From: JANPJV01 sp031425695
GTDB taxonomy: Bacteria; Pseudomonadota; Gammaproteobacteria; Xanthomonadales; SZUA-5
DNA: 43,217 nucleotides
Assembly (NCBI GenBank): GCA_031425695.1
Contig: JANPJV010000242.1
Span: forward strand, 1 to 43,217
Reading direction: 5' to 3'
Shown: piece by piece, positions 16,806-26,100 of the stretch
Layout of the letters: each line of letters starts with the position of its first letter
Numbering within the stretch: the stretch's first letter is position 1
The notes under the pieces: generated by a model
What the model was told of the DNA's origin: nothing
Seen by the model: the letters and a program-made list of their open reading frames with translations, nothing else
The model's database searches: none
Translations under genes and position numbers: made by a program

Positions 16806-17792
16806 ATGCCGACCGCGTTAGTGACCGGCGCGACCGGTTTCCTCGGCGGCCACCTCGTGCGCACGCTGGTCGAGCGTGGCATTGCCGTGCGTGCGCTCTA
16901 TCGCGACGGGCGTGCGCTCAACAAGCTCAAGGATTTGCCGATCGAGCTGCGCCAGGGCGATATCACCCGCCCGGATACGCTCGCGGCGGCGATGGATGGC
17001 AAGCTCGACTATGTCTTCCACTGCGCGGCAAGCACGGCGTCCTGGCGGCCGTATTTCGCCGAGCAGATGCGCATCAATGTCGAGGGCACGCGCAACGTCG
17101 TCGAGGCGGCCCTGAATGCGTGCGTCGGCCGGTTGATCCATACGTCGAGCGTGGCGGTCTATGGGTTCACCGAGGAGGTCATCTCCGAAGATTCGCCGCA
17201 CCTCGGCCGCGACTCCTGGGTCAACTACGCGCGCTCCAAGGCGCTCGGCGAGGATGAGGTCCACGCCGGCATCAAGCGCGGTCTGAATGCGGTGATCTGC
17301 AATCCGACCCATATCCTCGGTCCGGGTGACACCAACACCTGGGCGAAGCTGTTTCTGCTGGTCGACCAGCGCAAGCTTCCAGGCGTGCCGCCGGGGAGCG
17401 GTGCTTTTGTCGACGTGCGCCTGGCCGCAAAAGCGCATCTGGCGGCGGCCGAGCGTGGTCAATCCGGGGAGAATTATCTGCTCGGCGGCGCCGAGGCCAG
17501 CTTTCTCGAACTGGTGAACACGATCGGCCATCAGCTCGGGCGCGCCACGCCACGCCGCGCGGTGCCGGCGCCGGTACTGTGCACGCTGGCGCGCGTCTCG
17601 GATACCTTCAGCCGCATCACCAAGAAGGAACCGGACATCACGCCGGAGGCGGTCGCCTTTGTCTGCCATCAGATGCACTGCGACATCGGCAAGGCGCAGC
17701 GCGAGCTCGATCTCACCATCACCCCGCTCTACCACCTGGTCGCCGACACCATCGCCTGGCTGCGCGAACAGAACCTGGTTTCCCAGGCGTGA
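16806..17792 (+). CDS. NAD-dependent epimerase/dehydratase (extended SDR)
   Basis: The 328-residue protein is a Rossmann-fold extended short-chain dehydrogenase. The nucleotide-binding loop is GATGFLGGH (residues 8-16). The active-site serine lies in the HTSSVAVYG region, and the catalytic pair is Y-x3-K in YARSK. The substrate-binding C-terminal half (NYLLGGAEASFLELV) resembles the dihydroflavonol reductase/sterol dehydrogenase-like branch. The substrate is not predictable. ATG 16806 is preceded by CGGGAGCC and gives the standard N-terminus MPTALVTGATGFLGG. It overlaps the next gene by 4 bases (GTGA), so the pair is one operon. Confidence 0.9.
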   Translation: MPTALVTGATGFLGGHLVRTLVERGIAVRALYRDGRALNKLKDLPIELRQGDITRPDTLAAAMDGKLDYVFHCAASTASWRPYFAEQMRINVEGTRNVVEAALNACVGRLIHTSSVAVYGFTEEVISEDSPHLGRDSWVNYARSKALGEDEVHAGIKRGLNAVICNPTHILGPGDTNTWAKLFLLVDQRKLPGVPPGSGAFVDVRLAAKAHLAAAERGQSGENYLLGGAEASFLELVNTIGHQLGRATPRRAVPAPVLCTLARVSDTFSRITKKEPDITPEAVAFVCHQMHCDIGKAQRELDLTITPLYHLVADTIAWLREQNLVSQA

Positions 17793-18955
17793 GCGAGGCG
17801 GCAGGGCCGGCCGAGCGCGGGACCGCCGAAAGCGTCGAGAACGCGCGTGCGCTGCCACCCGTGAGTTCGCTGGTTGCCAGCGCAAGGCCAGCCGCACGGC
17901 TCTCGCGGCGCGCGCGGAAGGCGATCGCCTGGCAAGGTCGTGATTGCCAGAACTGCAATACAACGCTGCAGGGCCCGTTCTGCCACGTCTGCGGCCAGCC
18001 GGAGCGCACCCCGGTTCGTGCCCTGGTCGCGCTGGGCGGCGATGCGTTCGATTACCTGTTCGATGTCGACTCGCGCCTGCTGCGCACCCTGCGCGACCTG
18101 TTTTTCCGGCCGGGGCGGCTGACCGAGGCGTACCTGCGTGGCCAGCGCATGAGCTTCGTACGCCCCCTGCGCATCTACATCGTGATCAGCGCACTGCTGT
18201 TCGTAGTGGTGAGCTCGACCAGCAATTTCGATGATGGCGATCTCGAGCCCGGCCCGCTCCCCACCGGCCCGGAGCTGATGTCCCTGCCGGCAGACGCGTT
18301 TGCTCCCGGCCCTCCCGCGCCGAAAGTCGCAGTGACCCCGCCACCACGGCCAGATGGCGTGCCGCCGCCGGCGCCGAAATTGTATTCACGCAAACCGATC
18401 AACCTGACCATTTTCGACGACCAGCCGTGGCACGCGATCAATAATCCCTTGCACATCCCGGCCCTGCCGCAGTGGGCAAACGAGCAGTTGAACCTGTTCA
18501 TCGGCACGGTCGTGCAGAAGACCGAGCTCGCCCGCGACAACCCCAAGCGCCTGGCCGCGGAATTCCTGCGCGTGCTGCCGCAGAGCATGTTCGTGCTGCT
18601 GCCGATCTTCGCGCTGCTGCTCAAGCTGGTGCTGGTGTTCAAGCGCCGGCTCTACATGGAGCATTTGATGGTGGCGATCCACAGCCACACCTTCATCTTC
18701 ATGGGCATCCTGGTGGCGATCGGAATGGGCTCGATTGCTTCCGTCTGGCCGACCAGCTGGACCAATTTCTGGGAACTCTTCTCTGGGATCGCAGTCGCCT
18801 GGATTCCGATCAATCTCTTTGTCATGCAGAAACGCGTCTATCGACAGAGCTTCTTCGGCGCCCTGTTTTGCGCTGCGATCATCGGCACGCTATACCTGTT
18901 CCTGCTGAGCTTCACCGCGCTCGGGGCGCTCGTCCTGAGTCTCGTCAATCTTTGA
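17789..18955 (+). CDS. DUF3667 membrane protein with N-terminal zinc ribbon
   Basis: The product is about 388 residues. A four-cysteine zinc ribbon (C53, C56, C65, C68: CQNC...CHVCGQ) precedes a domain with RPGRLTEAYLRGQRMSFVRP, typical of DUF3667. Membrane segments follow at about 130-145 (IYIVISALLFVVVSS) and four more after residue 265. A proline-rich loop (about 165-205) lies between. The function of the family is unknown. The GTG start overlaps the TGA of the SDR gene, indicating translational coupling. An in-frame start further up (17579) lies inside the SDR gene and was rejected. Confidence 0.88.
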   Translation: MSEAAGPAERGTAESVENARALPPVSSLVASARPAARLSRRARKAIAWQGRDCQNCNTTLQGPFCHVCGQPERTPVRALVALGGDAFDYLFDVDSRLLRTLRDLFFRPGRLTEAYLRGQRMSFVRPLRIYIVISALLFVVVSSTSNFDDGDLEPGPLPTGPELMSLPADAFAPGPPAPKVAVTPPPRPDGVPPPAPKLYSRKPINLTIFDDQPWHAINNPLHIPALPQWANEQLNLFIGTVVQKTELARDNPKRLAAEFLRVLPQSMFVLLPIFALLLKLVLVFKRRLYMEHLMVAIHSHTFIFMGILVAIGMGSIASVWPTSWTNFWELFSGIAVAWIPINLFVMQKRVYRQSFFGALFCAAIIGTLYLFLLSFTALGALVLSLVNL

Positions 18956-18962
18956 GCCCTTC

Positions 18963-19289
18963 ATGATCGTCTACGAAGTAAACATCAAAGTGCAGCTCGA
19001 CGCCGCCGACGAGTACCGCGAGTGGCTCGGCGACCACGTGCGCGAGCTCCTCACCCTCCCCGGCTTCGTCACCGCCGAAGTGTTCATCGCCGAGGCCAGC
19101 GCCGACAACACCGGGCAGGAGGAAATCGTGGTCGCCTACCGACTGGAAAGCCACCACGCCCTGCTGCGCTACATCGCCGAACACGCACCCGCCATGCGCG
19201 CGCGGGCGGACTCGCGCTTCGGCGGCAAATTCAAGATCAACCGCCGCGTACTCGCGCCGTTCGTGGAGATGCTGCGCACGGATGCGTGA
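18963..19289 (+). CDS. DUF4286 family protein
   Basis: The 108-residue cytoplasmic protein shows the DUF4286 pattern: an opening strand MIVYEVNIKVQL, LPGFVTAEVFIAE, VVAYRLESHHAL and the closing FGGKFKINRRVL. The fold resembles dimeric alpha/beta-barrel (ferredoxin-like) small proteins; no activity is established. It starts 7 bases after the DUF3667 stop and is the last gene of this plus-strand operon. Confidence 0.9.
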   Translation: MIVYEVNIKVQLDAADEYREWLGDHVRELLTLPGFVTAEVFIAEASADNTGQEEIVVAYRLESHHALLRYIAEHAPAMRARADSRFGGKFKINRRVLAPFVEMLRTDA

Positions 19290-19334
19290 GGCGGCGTGAG
19301 TCCGACCTTGCGTCACTGTTTGTTGCTGCCGCGT

Positions 19335-19404
19335 GGGTCCGGACCTTGTCCGGACGCTTTTCCCACAACCTTGCCTTTGAAGCGTGCGGACAAAGTCCGA
19401 ACCC
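19335..19404. repeat. Family B palindromic repeat, copy 3
   Basis: The left arm GGGTCCGGACCTTGTCCGGA (19335 on) is followed by CGCTTTT. The right arm is GAAGCGTGCGGACAAAGTCC then GAACCC (19379-19404), an imperfect inverse. It matches copy 1 at the window start. It lies between the DUF4286 stop and the long palindrome at 19413. Confidence 0.85.
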
Positions 19405-19412
19405 GTACGACA

Positions 19413-19595
19413 TGTAGCGTGGCACTGAGCGCGCGAAAGGCATGGTTTGTGCGCGGAACCAATCGGGCCAGCGCCGCGTCGGGCAACGGAGCAACAATTG
19501 AGGCGCAGAACAGACGCGTTGTCGTGACACGCGGCGCTGGCGCGATCACTCATTCGCACAAACCGTACACCTCGCGCGCTCAGTGCCACGCTACA
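19413..19595. repeat. 183-base imperfect palindrome
   Basis: The outer arms are TGTAGCGTGGCACTGAGCGC (19413 on) and its inverse ending CACGCTACA at 19595; they match over 24 bases, then GGTTTGTGCG / CGCACAAACC. Further in, GGCCAGCGCCGCGT pairs with ACGCGGCGCTGGCG. The loop is near 19490-19515. It sits in the convergent gap, 8 bases from the kinase stop codon. The outer 21 bases of the right arm recur exactly within a coding gene at 41941. Confidence 0.88.
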
Positions 19596-19603
19596 ACGGA
19601 CCC

Positions 19604-22153
19604 TCAGCGCCCGGCCACTGCGTTGCGCAAGGCGACGAGGCCGGGGTTTTTGGCGTCCAGCGATTCGGCGGCGGCGAGCTCTTTGCGGGCGGCGGCGTAG
19701 TCCTGGTTGTCGGCGGCGGCGAGGCCGCGTTCGATGTAGGCGGCGATCACGCGGCCGCGCAGCGCGGGCAGGCTGGGATCGCGCGGGGACACGGTTTGCA
19801 AGGCGCGCACTTCGCCGTCGGCGCGCGGGATGCGGTTGCCCGTCAAGCTCTCATTGATGCGCTGGCGGAAGGCGGTGGCGAGTGCCTCCATGCCGGCCTT
19901 GGCGATAACGCTGCGGGGATCGATCGCGAGCGCGCCGCGGAATTTGTCGTAAGCGGAGTCGCCCGGCGGTTCCATCAGCTGGCCGGCGCTGATCGCGAGC
20001 TCACCTTCGCGCACGAGTCGCTCGATGTCGGCAACGGCTTGCGGTGACGGGCCGAGCAGCGCCTGTTCGGCGTCGGCGAGCCGTTCCCTGAGCCCGGGAA
20101 GAGCGGCAGCCCGCGGCGCCAGCGCCTGCAAGCGCTGGAGCAAGGACTTGGCGCGCTTGAGATCTCCGCGGTCGAGCGCACCGGTCGCCTGCGTCAGGGC
20201 ACTGGCGATGACCTGGTCGAGACCGGCGCGGGCGTCGGCGTTGCCGCTTTCCAGCGCGAGGGCCGCCTGGTAACGATCGGCTGCGCTCGCACCACGCGGT
20301 TCGACCAGCCGGCCCTGCTGGCGCAGGCGTGCGGCCTCGTTCAGCAGCGAGTCGACGGTCACGACCGGTTTCGGTGGTGGTTCCGGGACCGGGACCAGGG
20401 TGGTACGGCGCGCGACGATGCGCGCCTGCAGATCGGCGGCTACGCTCGCGGCCGCGGGCACGGCCGCCAGCTCGCGACGCAGCGCCTCGGCGGCATCGAC
20501 ATCACCCGCCTCCAGGTACGAGCGCGCGCGGCCGCCGAGCGCAGCGGCGACCCGTTCGGCACCGCCGCGAGCCTGCGCGTTGGTCGGGTCGGCCGCGAAT
20601 GCTGCGGCATAGAGCGCGAGCGCGCCGGTGGGCGAGTCGAGTTGGCCTGCACCCTCGGCGGCCTGCGCGGCCTTGAGGTCCGCGACTACAGCATTCGGCA
20701 AGTCATTGCCGGCCGGCGGATCAGTCTCGAGCAAGGCCTGGAACTGGCCGATCTGGTCGGTGAAGCCGGGGATGCCCTGGATACGTTTCAAGACCGACTG
20801 AATGCGCTCGGGATCGCGCGGCTGCGCGGCGCCGAGCTCGGCCAGGAGGCGGCGCAAGGTTTCGCTCAATCCCTGGCGGGCGCGCGCATTCTCAGGTTCG
20901 AGCATCAGCGCGGAGCTGTAATACGACAGCGCATCGCCCCCCGGCTCGCCCTGCAGCTTGCCGGCCGCCAAGGCGCGATCGCCGAGCTCGACCTCGGTCG
21001 CTCTCGGGGTTTCGTCTGGTACCACCAGCCGGGCCAGCTCGGCGCGCTTCCAGTAAGCCCCGGCGCCCAGTGCAAGCAGCAAGACGACGGCCCACAGCCA
21101 CCCGCGCGAGGACGGACGGGGTGCGACCACCGGCGGCGGCCGCGCGGGCGCTTCGCGACGCGGCACCGGACGGATCGGCTCGCGATCCAGGTCATCGAAG
21201 CTGCCGATCTGCGGCTCGGTGCGCACGCCACCCTGGGTGTCGTAGCCCTCGCTGCGGATCGGTGCGAGCTTGCGCGTGGCACTGCCGGATTCGGGCTCGC
21301 GCCGCGCCTGCATGCGCTCGGTCGGCGGTAACCCCTGTGCGCGCCGGTTCTCCGCTTCACTGAGCGCGACGTCGAGCTCGTTGCCGGTCTGGAAACGGTC
21401 GACCGGCTCCTTGGCCAGCATCTTCTCGAGCACGGCCTGCAGGAAGCGATACTCCGCCGGCAGCTGCGGCAGCGGCGCGGTCATGTGCATGATGCCGACC
21501 GCCAGCGAGTCGCTCGCCTCGTACGGCACCTTTCCGGTCAGCAGCTGAAAGAACACCACGCCGAGGCTGTAGAGATCCGCGCGACCGTCGATGGCGCGGC
21601 CGCGCAGTTGCTCGGGGCTCATGTAGTGCGGGGTGCCGACCACCGCCCCGGTCTTGGTCATGATGGTGCCGGCTTCGGTCGCGCGAGCGATGCCGAAATC
21701 GCCGAGCACGCAGGATCCATCCTCGCGCAGCAGGATGTTGTCCGGCTTGACGTCGCGGTGGATGAAGCCTTTTTCCTGCGCGTAGTGCAGCGCCGAAGCG
21801 ATCTCGCGGACACAACGGATAGCCGGCTTGAGCGCCAGCGGCGGGCCGTTGCGGCGCATCACCGGGCCGCCCGGCAGGTACTCCATGGCGCAGTAGTGCA
21901 GACCCTCGTAGACACCGACGTCGTAGATGCTGACCACGTGGCGATGGTGCAGGCGCGCCGCGATGCGCGCCTCGCGCAGGAAGCGCTCGCCGAAGGTCGG
22001 ATCCACCAACAAGTGCGGCGACATGATCTTGAGCGCAACCTCGCGCTCCACCGACTGCTGCACGGCCAGGTACACCGACGCCATGCCGCCACGACCGATC
22101 GCGTGAAGCGTGCGATATCCGGGAACGTAGGGGACGCTGTCGGCGTTGGTCAT
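19604..22153 (-). CDS. Membrane Ser/Thr protein kinase with periplasmic TPR-like repeats
   Basis: The 849-residue protein has an active-looking PknB-type kinase domain (12-275): glycine loop GRGGMASV (20-27), Lys42, HRDVKPDN (132-139), DFG (152-154), and an activation loop MTKTGAVVGTPHYMSPEQ (165-182) rich in threonines. After a linker, a single membrane helix follows at about 349-366 (GWLWAVVLLLALGAGAYW). The C-terminal 480 residues contain four imperfect repeats of about 110 residues, starting near 386, 488, 599 and 708. Each has the pattern LxxPxGxxAxxxYxxAL and then P-x-N-A. This part is TPR-like and would face the periplasm. It follows the FHA-GGDEF gene on the same strand, with a family C hairpin between them. 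Substrates are unknown; the FHA protein next door is the obvious candidate. Confidence 0.93.
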   Translation of the reverse strand: MTNADSVPYVPGYRTLHAIGRGGMASVYLAVQQSVEREVALKIMSPHLLVDPTFGERFLREARIAARLHHRHVVSIYDVGVYEGLHYCAMEYLPGGPVMRRNGPPLALKPAIRCVREIASALHYAQEKGFIHRDVKPDNILLREDGSCVLGDFGIARATEAGTIMTKTGAVVGTPHYMSPEQLRGRAIDGRADLYSLGVVFFQLLTGKVPYEASDSLAVGIMHMTAPLPQLPAEYRFLQAVLEKMLAKEPVDRFQTGNELDVALSEAENRRAQGLPPTERMQARREPESGSATRKLAPIRSEGYDTQGGVRTEPQIGSFDDLDREPIRPVPRREAPARPPPVVAPRPSSRGWLWAVVLLLALGAGAYWKRAELARLVVPDETPRATEVELGDRALAAGKLQGEPGGDALSYYSSALMLEPENARARQGLSETLRRLLAELGAAQPRDPERIQSVLKRIQGIPGFTDQIGQFQALLETDPPAGNDLPNAVVADLKAAQAAEGAGQLDSPTGALALYAAAFAADPTNAQARGGAERVAAALGGRARSYLEAGDVDAAEALRRELAAVPAAASVAADLQARIVARRTTLVPVPEPPPKPVVTVDSLLNEAARLRQQGRLVEPRGASAADRYQAALALESGNADARAGLDQVIASALTQATGALDRGDLKRAKSLLQRLQALAPRAAALPGLRERLADAEQALLGPSPQAVADIERLVREGELAISAGQLMEPPGDSAYDKFRGALAIDPRSVIAKAGMEALATAFRQRINESLTGNRIPRADGEVRALQTVSPRDPSLPALRGRVIAAYIERGLAAADNQDYAAARKELAAAESLDAKNPGLVALRNAVAGR

Positions 22154-22181
22154 TGGCGTGATGATGGCACGATGAACCCGT

Positions 22182-22267
22182 GGGTTTGGGTTTCGGTTAT
22201 TGGTTTCGGAAGAGCGCGGTGGTCAATTGTGTCTTTTCCGACACCGAAACCGACAACCGAAACCACC
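22182..22267. repeat. Family C hexamer-stem inverted repeat, copy 4
   Basis: The left arm GGGTTTGGGTTTCGGTTATT (from 22182) continues to 22209. The right arm (22238-22267) is CCGACACCGAAACCGACAAC and on. The loop of about 28 bases includes GGAA...TTCC at its base. It fills the gap between the FHA-GGDEF stop (22269) and the kinase start (22153). Inside an operon it could reduce read-through to the kinase or protect the upstream message. Confidence 0.85.
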
Positions 22268-22268
22268 T

Positions 22269-23177
22269 TTACGCCCGCACAGCCCCCGCGTCGATCACGC
22301 GATTCCGCCCCTCGAGCTTGGCCCGGTAGAGGACGGCGTCGGCGTGACGCAGGAGGTCGGCGGCGGCGCGCATGTCGTCGGCCTGGGCGGCGACCCCGAT
22401 GCTCACGGTGACACGCACGACGCCGGTGTCGATTGGCAGGTCGCGCGCCTGCAGGCCGGCGCGGATGCTCTCGGCCAGCGCCATGAAATCCGGGTGCGAG
22501 CGGGCCGCGGAAAAGACCACGAACTCTTCGCCACCGAGACGTCCGGCGACCGTGTCGGGCCCGAGATATTCCTTCACCAGGGCGGCGAACCCAGAGAGCA
22601 CGCGATCGCCGGCGAGGTGGCCGTGCTTGTCATTGACCGGCTTGAAATGGTCGAGATCAAGGATCATCAGCCGCAACTGGCCGGGCTCGTGGCGGCCGCG
22701 GTCGAATGCATGTTCGAGCATTTCGCGCGACTGGCGGCGGTTGTAGAAGCCGGTCAGCGCATCGAACACCGCCTGGTTCAGCAACTCGCGGTGATAGCCG
22801 GCTTCAGAGCTGCCGGCACCAAAAAACTTGAGCTCACAGTGGCCGACACGAAGGCGATCGCCGTCGCGCAGGCCGAAGCGCTTGATCTTTTCGCCGTTGA
22901 CGAAGCAGCCGTTGGTCGAGCGCAGGTCCTCGACGACGAAGCCCAAGCCGTCCCGAAAAATACGGCAATGGCGCCGAGAGACGCTGATATCGCCGAGTAC
23001 CAGCCCACATTCCTCGGCCCGGCCAATCACCAGCGCCTGGTCCTGCACGCGCGCCTCGACCCCGAGTTGCGCGCCATTGACCACCACCACGCAAGCTTCC
23101 TCGGCCTGCACGCTGGCCGCAGCCGGCACGACCACCCGGGTGGTCGTGTTGTTCGGCTTGCGCGGCCGGGTCGCCAT
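22269..23177 (-). CDS. FHA-domain diguanylate cyclase (GGDEF)
   Basis: The 302-residue soluble protein has an FHA domain (about 48-118) and a GGDEF domain (about 130-298). The FHA domain has the phosphothreonine-binding residues in GR (52-53), SVSRRH (65-70) and STNG (87-90). The cyclase domain has DALTGFYNRR, DLDHFKPVND and the catalytic GGEEF (215-219). The product inhibition site RxxD before GGEEF is absent (GPDT stands there), so feedback by cyclic di-GMP at the usual I-site is not expected. The N-terminus has three threonines in a row followed by RV (residues 11-15), a plausible phospho-acceptor that could fold back on its own FHA domain, as in GarA/OdhI. It starts 7 bases after the giant gene's stop. 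Confidence 0.94.
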   Translation of the reverse strand: MATRPRKPNNTTTRVVVPAAASVQAEEACVVVVNGAQLGVEARVQDQALVIGRAEECGLVLGDISVSRRHCRIFRDGLGFVVEDLRSTNGCFVNGEKIKRFGLRDGDRLRVGHCELKFFGAGSSEAGYHRELLNQAVFDALTGFYNRRQSREMLEHAFDRGRHEPGQLRLMILDLDHFKPVNDKHGHLAGDRVLSGFAALVKEYLGPDTVAGRLGGEEFVVFSAARSHPDFMALAESIRAGLQARDLPIDTGVVRVTVSIGVAAQADDMRAAADLLRHADAVLYRAKLEGRNRVIDAGAVRA

Positions 23178-23184
23178 CGTTCGT

Positions 23185-26100
23185 TTACTCGATCTCGCTC
23201 TCGAAACCGTCGCCGAAGATGCCGATCAGGTCGGTGTCGGTGCTCTCGTTGTTGCCCAGGAACGGGTCCGGCGCGTTGGCGGGCGGGGTCACCGTCGCGC
23301 GGTTGACAACGATCTGCTCGGGACTCGCCTGTACGCTGACAGTCAGCGCAAAGCTCAGGCTGGAATTGGCCGGCAGGCTGACCAGGGTGTCGACCGTGCC
23401 GACGCCCGAGGCCGGGCAGCTGGCGCCATTGCTGGCGCTGCAGGTCCAGCTCGCGTTCGAGAGCTGCGACGGCAGGATGTCGTTCACGCGCGCATTGACC
23501 ACGGCCTGCGGTCCGGCATTGGAGACCAGCAGAATATAGGTGACCGTGGACCCGCCTGGCAGCAGTCGTCTTCCATTGAACTTGACGATGCTGAGGTCGG
23601 CTCCATCGACGCTCACCGTGTGAGCTTCGGTGTCCACGCTGGCGTTGAAGTTGGCGTCACCGAGGTAGCGGGCTTCCAGGCTGCCCAACCCCTGGATCTT
23701 GGGAATGAAGCTGCAGCTCAGGTTGGGCAGGTCCACGCCACAGCTGGCCGTCCCGTCGGTGATCAGGAAGCTGCCAGTCGGCGTGCCGGCACCCGGCGCC
23801 ACCACACCCAGGCTCATGGTCACCGTGATCGGCTGGTTGACCAGCGACGGATCCGGCGTATCACTCAGGATCGTGATCAGCGTGCTGGCGCGCTCCACCA
23901 CGTGCGGAATCACCGATGACTGGCTCGCACCAAAGCTCCCGGTGCTGCCGGGATAGGTGGCGCGCACCGCCGTGGTGAGCGCGCTGCTGGAGACCAGCTG
24001 GCAACTGGTGGCGGCGCTGAGATCGATCAGGCAGGTGGCGTTGTCGTGCAACTGACGCACGGTGACGATGCCCTGGGTGACTGGCGCGCCGCCGGCAACA
24101 ACGTTGACCGTGACCGTATACGGCTGGCCGACGACGGTGGTGCTCGGCGAAATCGTGGCGATCGACGTGGTGGTCGCCACCGTCTGCACGATCTGGTGGG
24201 TAGTGAACGCCGAACTGGTGACGAAGGGCGACGGAACGTCCGGGTAGAGCGCGAACAGCATGCGCGTACCCGCCGGCAGGTCGGAAAGGATCTGGCAGCT
24301 GCCGCTGGTGCTGTTGGCACTGGCCGACGCCAGGGTCGCCACGCAGGTGTCGTCGGTGCTGTCGGATACTTCGACGGTACCAAGCGGCTTGAACGGCTGT
24401 GCGCTGGTGACGCTGACCACCACGGTATAGGGCGTGCCGACTTCGGACGGATCCGGGTTATCGGAGACGATCACGGTCGTGGTCACGTAGAAGCTCAGCT
24501 CCGAACTGCGCCCCATCCCGTCAGTCGCAATCGCGACCACGCTGTCATCGCTGGAAAGCGTCACGCCGGCCGGGAAGGTGATGTTCGCGGTGCAGGCGCC
24601 GGTGGCGGCGCAATTGGCCGTACCCAGCCAGACTCCGAGCTCGTCCTCCTCGCCGCGATAGAAATCGACGCGCATCGGATAGTTGGAGCCGTTCGAGGCG
24701 GTATCGATGCCGAAGCCAAAGCTCGCACTGGCACCGTCCGCGGCACGCGTGTAGCTCGTGAACTCCGGGAAGTTCTGCGGGGTGTCGCCATCGACATCGC
24801 CCGGATCGTTCGCATCGCGACCCTCATCGAGAATATCCACGCCCAGCCCGCCGTTGTTGAAGGTGCGATTTACGAGCACGCTGACGTTGCCGCGGGGACC
24901 GCCTGGCTTGGGTACGCTGAGCTCGGCGCGGATGCCGGCGCCGATGTTGTTGGCAATGACGTTGGCTTCGTTGCGGGTGGGCCCGCCAAAGACCAGGCGG
25001 CCGCTGGCGAGGCGTCCGACGTGGATGCCGTCGCCGGCGTTCCCCATCACCTGGTTGCCCATGCCGACGCCGATGAAGTTGCCGAGCACCGTGGCGCCGC
25101 CGAAACAGTCGAACGGCGAGTCACAGTCGAAGGCCACGCCGTGACTGTCGTTGTGGCCGATCACATTGGCGAGATCGAGGGTATCGCCACCGATGACGAT
25201 GGCCGTGCTCGGCGGGGGACGTTTGTCTGTCGCCAGCGGCGAGCTGCCGACGGCGCGGATGCCACCGGCACCGTTCGGCCGGGCGGACACGCCGTCCTGC
25301 GCCGTGCCGATGAGATTGCCGACGACGACGACCGTGCTGTCGCTCGGGGCGTTGCCCATTTCAATGCCGTAGCCATCCGGGCTTCCGGAAATGACATTCA
25401 TGCGCCGGGCGGTGCCGTCACCAATCTGCACGGTACCGCCGCTGGTTCTAATGCCATTGAACGACAACTGCAGGCCGACTGGCGGCGGCAGCGACCCGTT
25501 GGCGCGCAATCCGAGGAAGTTGCCGCCGATATGGGCGTTCGAGTCAGCGCCGCCGTCGGTGCCGATCTGGTAGGAATTGAAGCCATGGATGGCGAGCCCC
25601 TCGATCCGCACGGATGCGCCCGGCGCCTCGACGTTGAGACCCGAGAAGGTTCCGCTGGGGCCACCGTCGAGTTCGATCTTGATGATCGCGTTGCTGCCCT
25701 GGCCCAGTCCCGGTGCCAACGTGTTTGCCGACGCACCCGGCTGGGTGTAGCCGTCGATGAAGATCGGCGTGGTGAGGTTCGGCAGGCTGGCCGTGGCCGC
25801 AATCACGCAGACACCACCCGCACACTGGGCGGCCGGAATGGCAAAGCTGATCGTATCCGGCGCCGGCGTGAACTCGGCCGCCGCAATCGCTTCGCGCAGC
25901 GTGCATTCGGCCGCATCACAGGTGCCATCGCCAGGATCGGCAACCGATGTGACCACCGGGTCCACCAGGGGTGCACCGAAGAAACCCGCCTCGGAGCTGC
26001 GGCCTTCGTTATCGGTGACGATCGCAGCCATGCGGTCCCCTGAGGACAGGGTCACGCCGGCCGGGAAAGTGATGCTGCCACTGCAGCTGACGCGCAGCGG

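Noticed and set aside
24046..26043. Second long antisense frame within the giant gene
   Set aside because: Same reason: high GC removes stops from the opposite strand, and there is no domain or signal.
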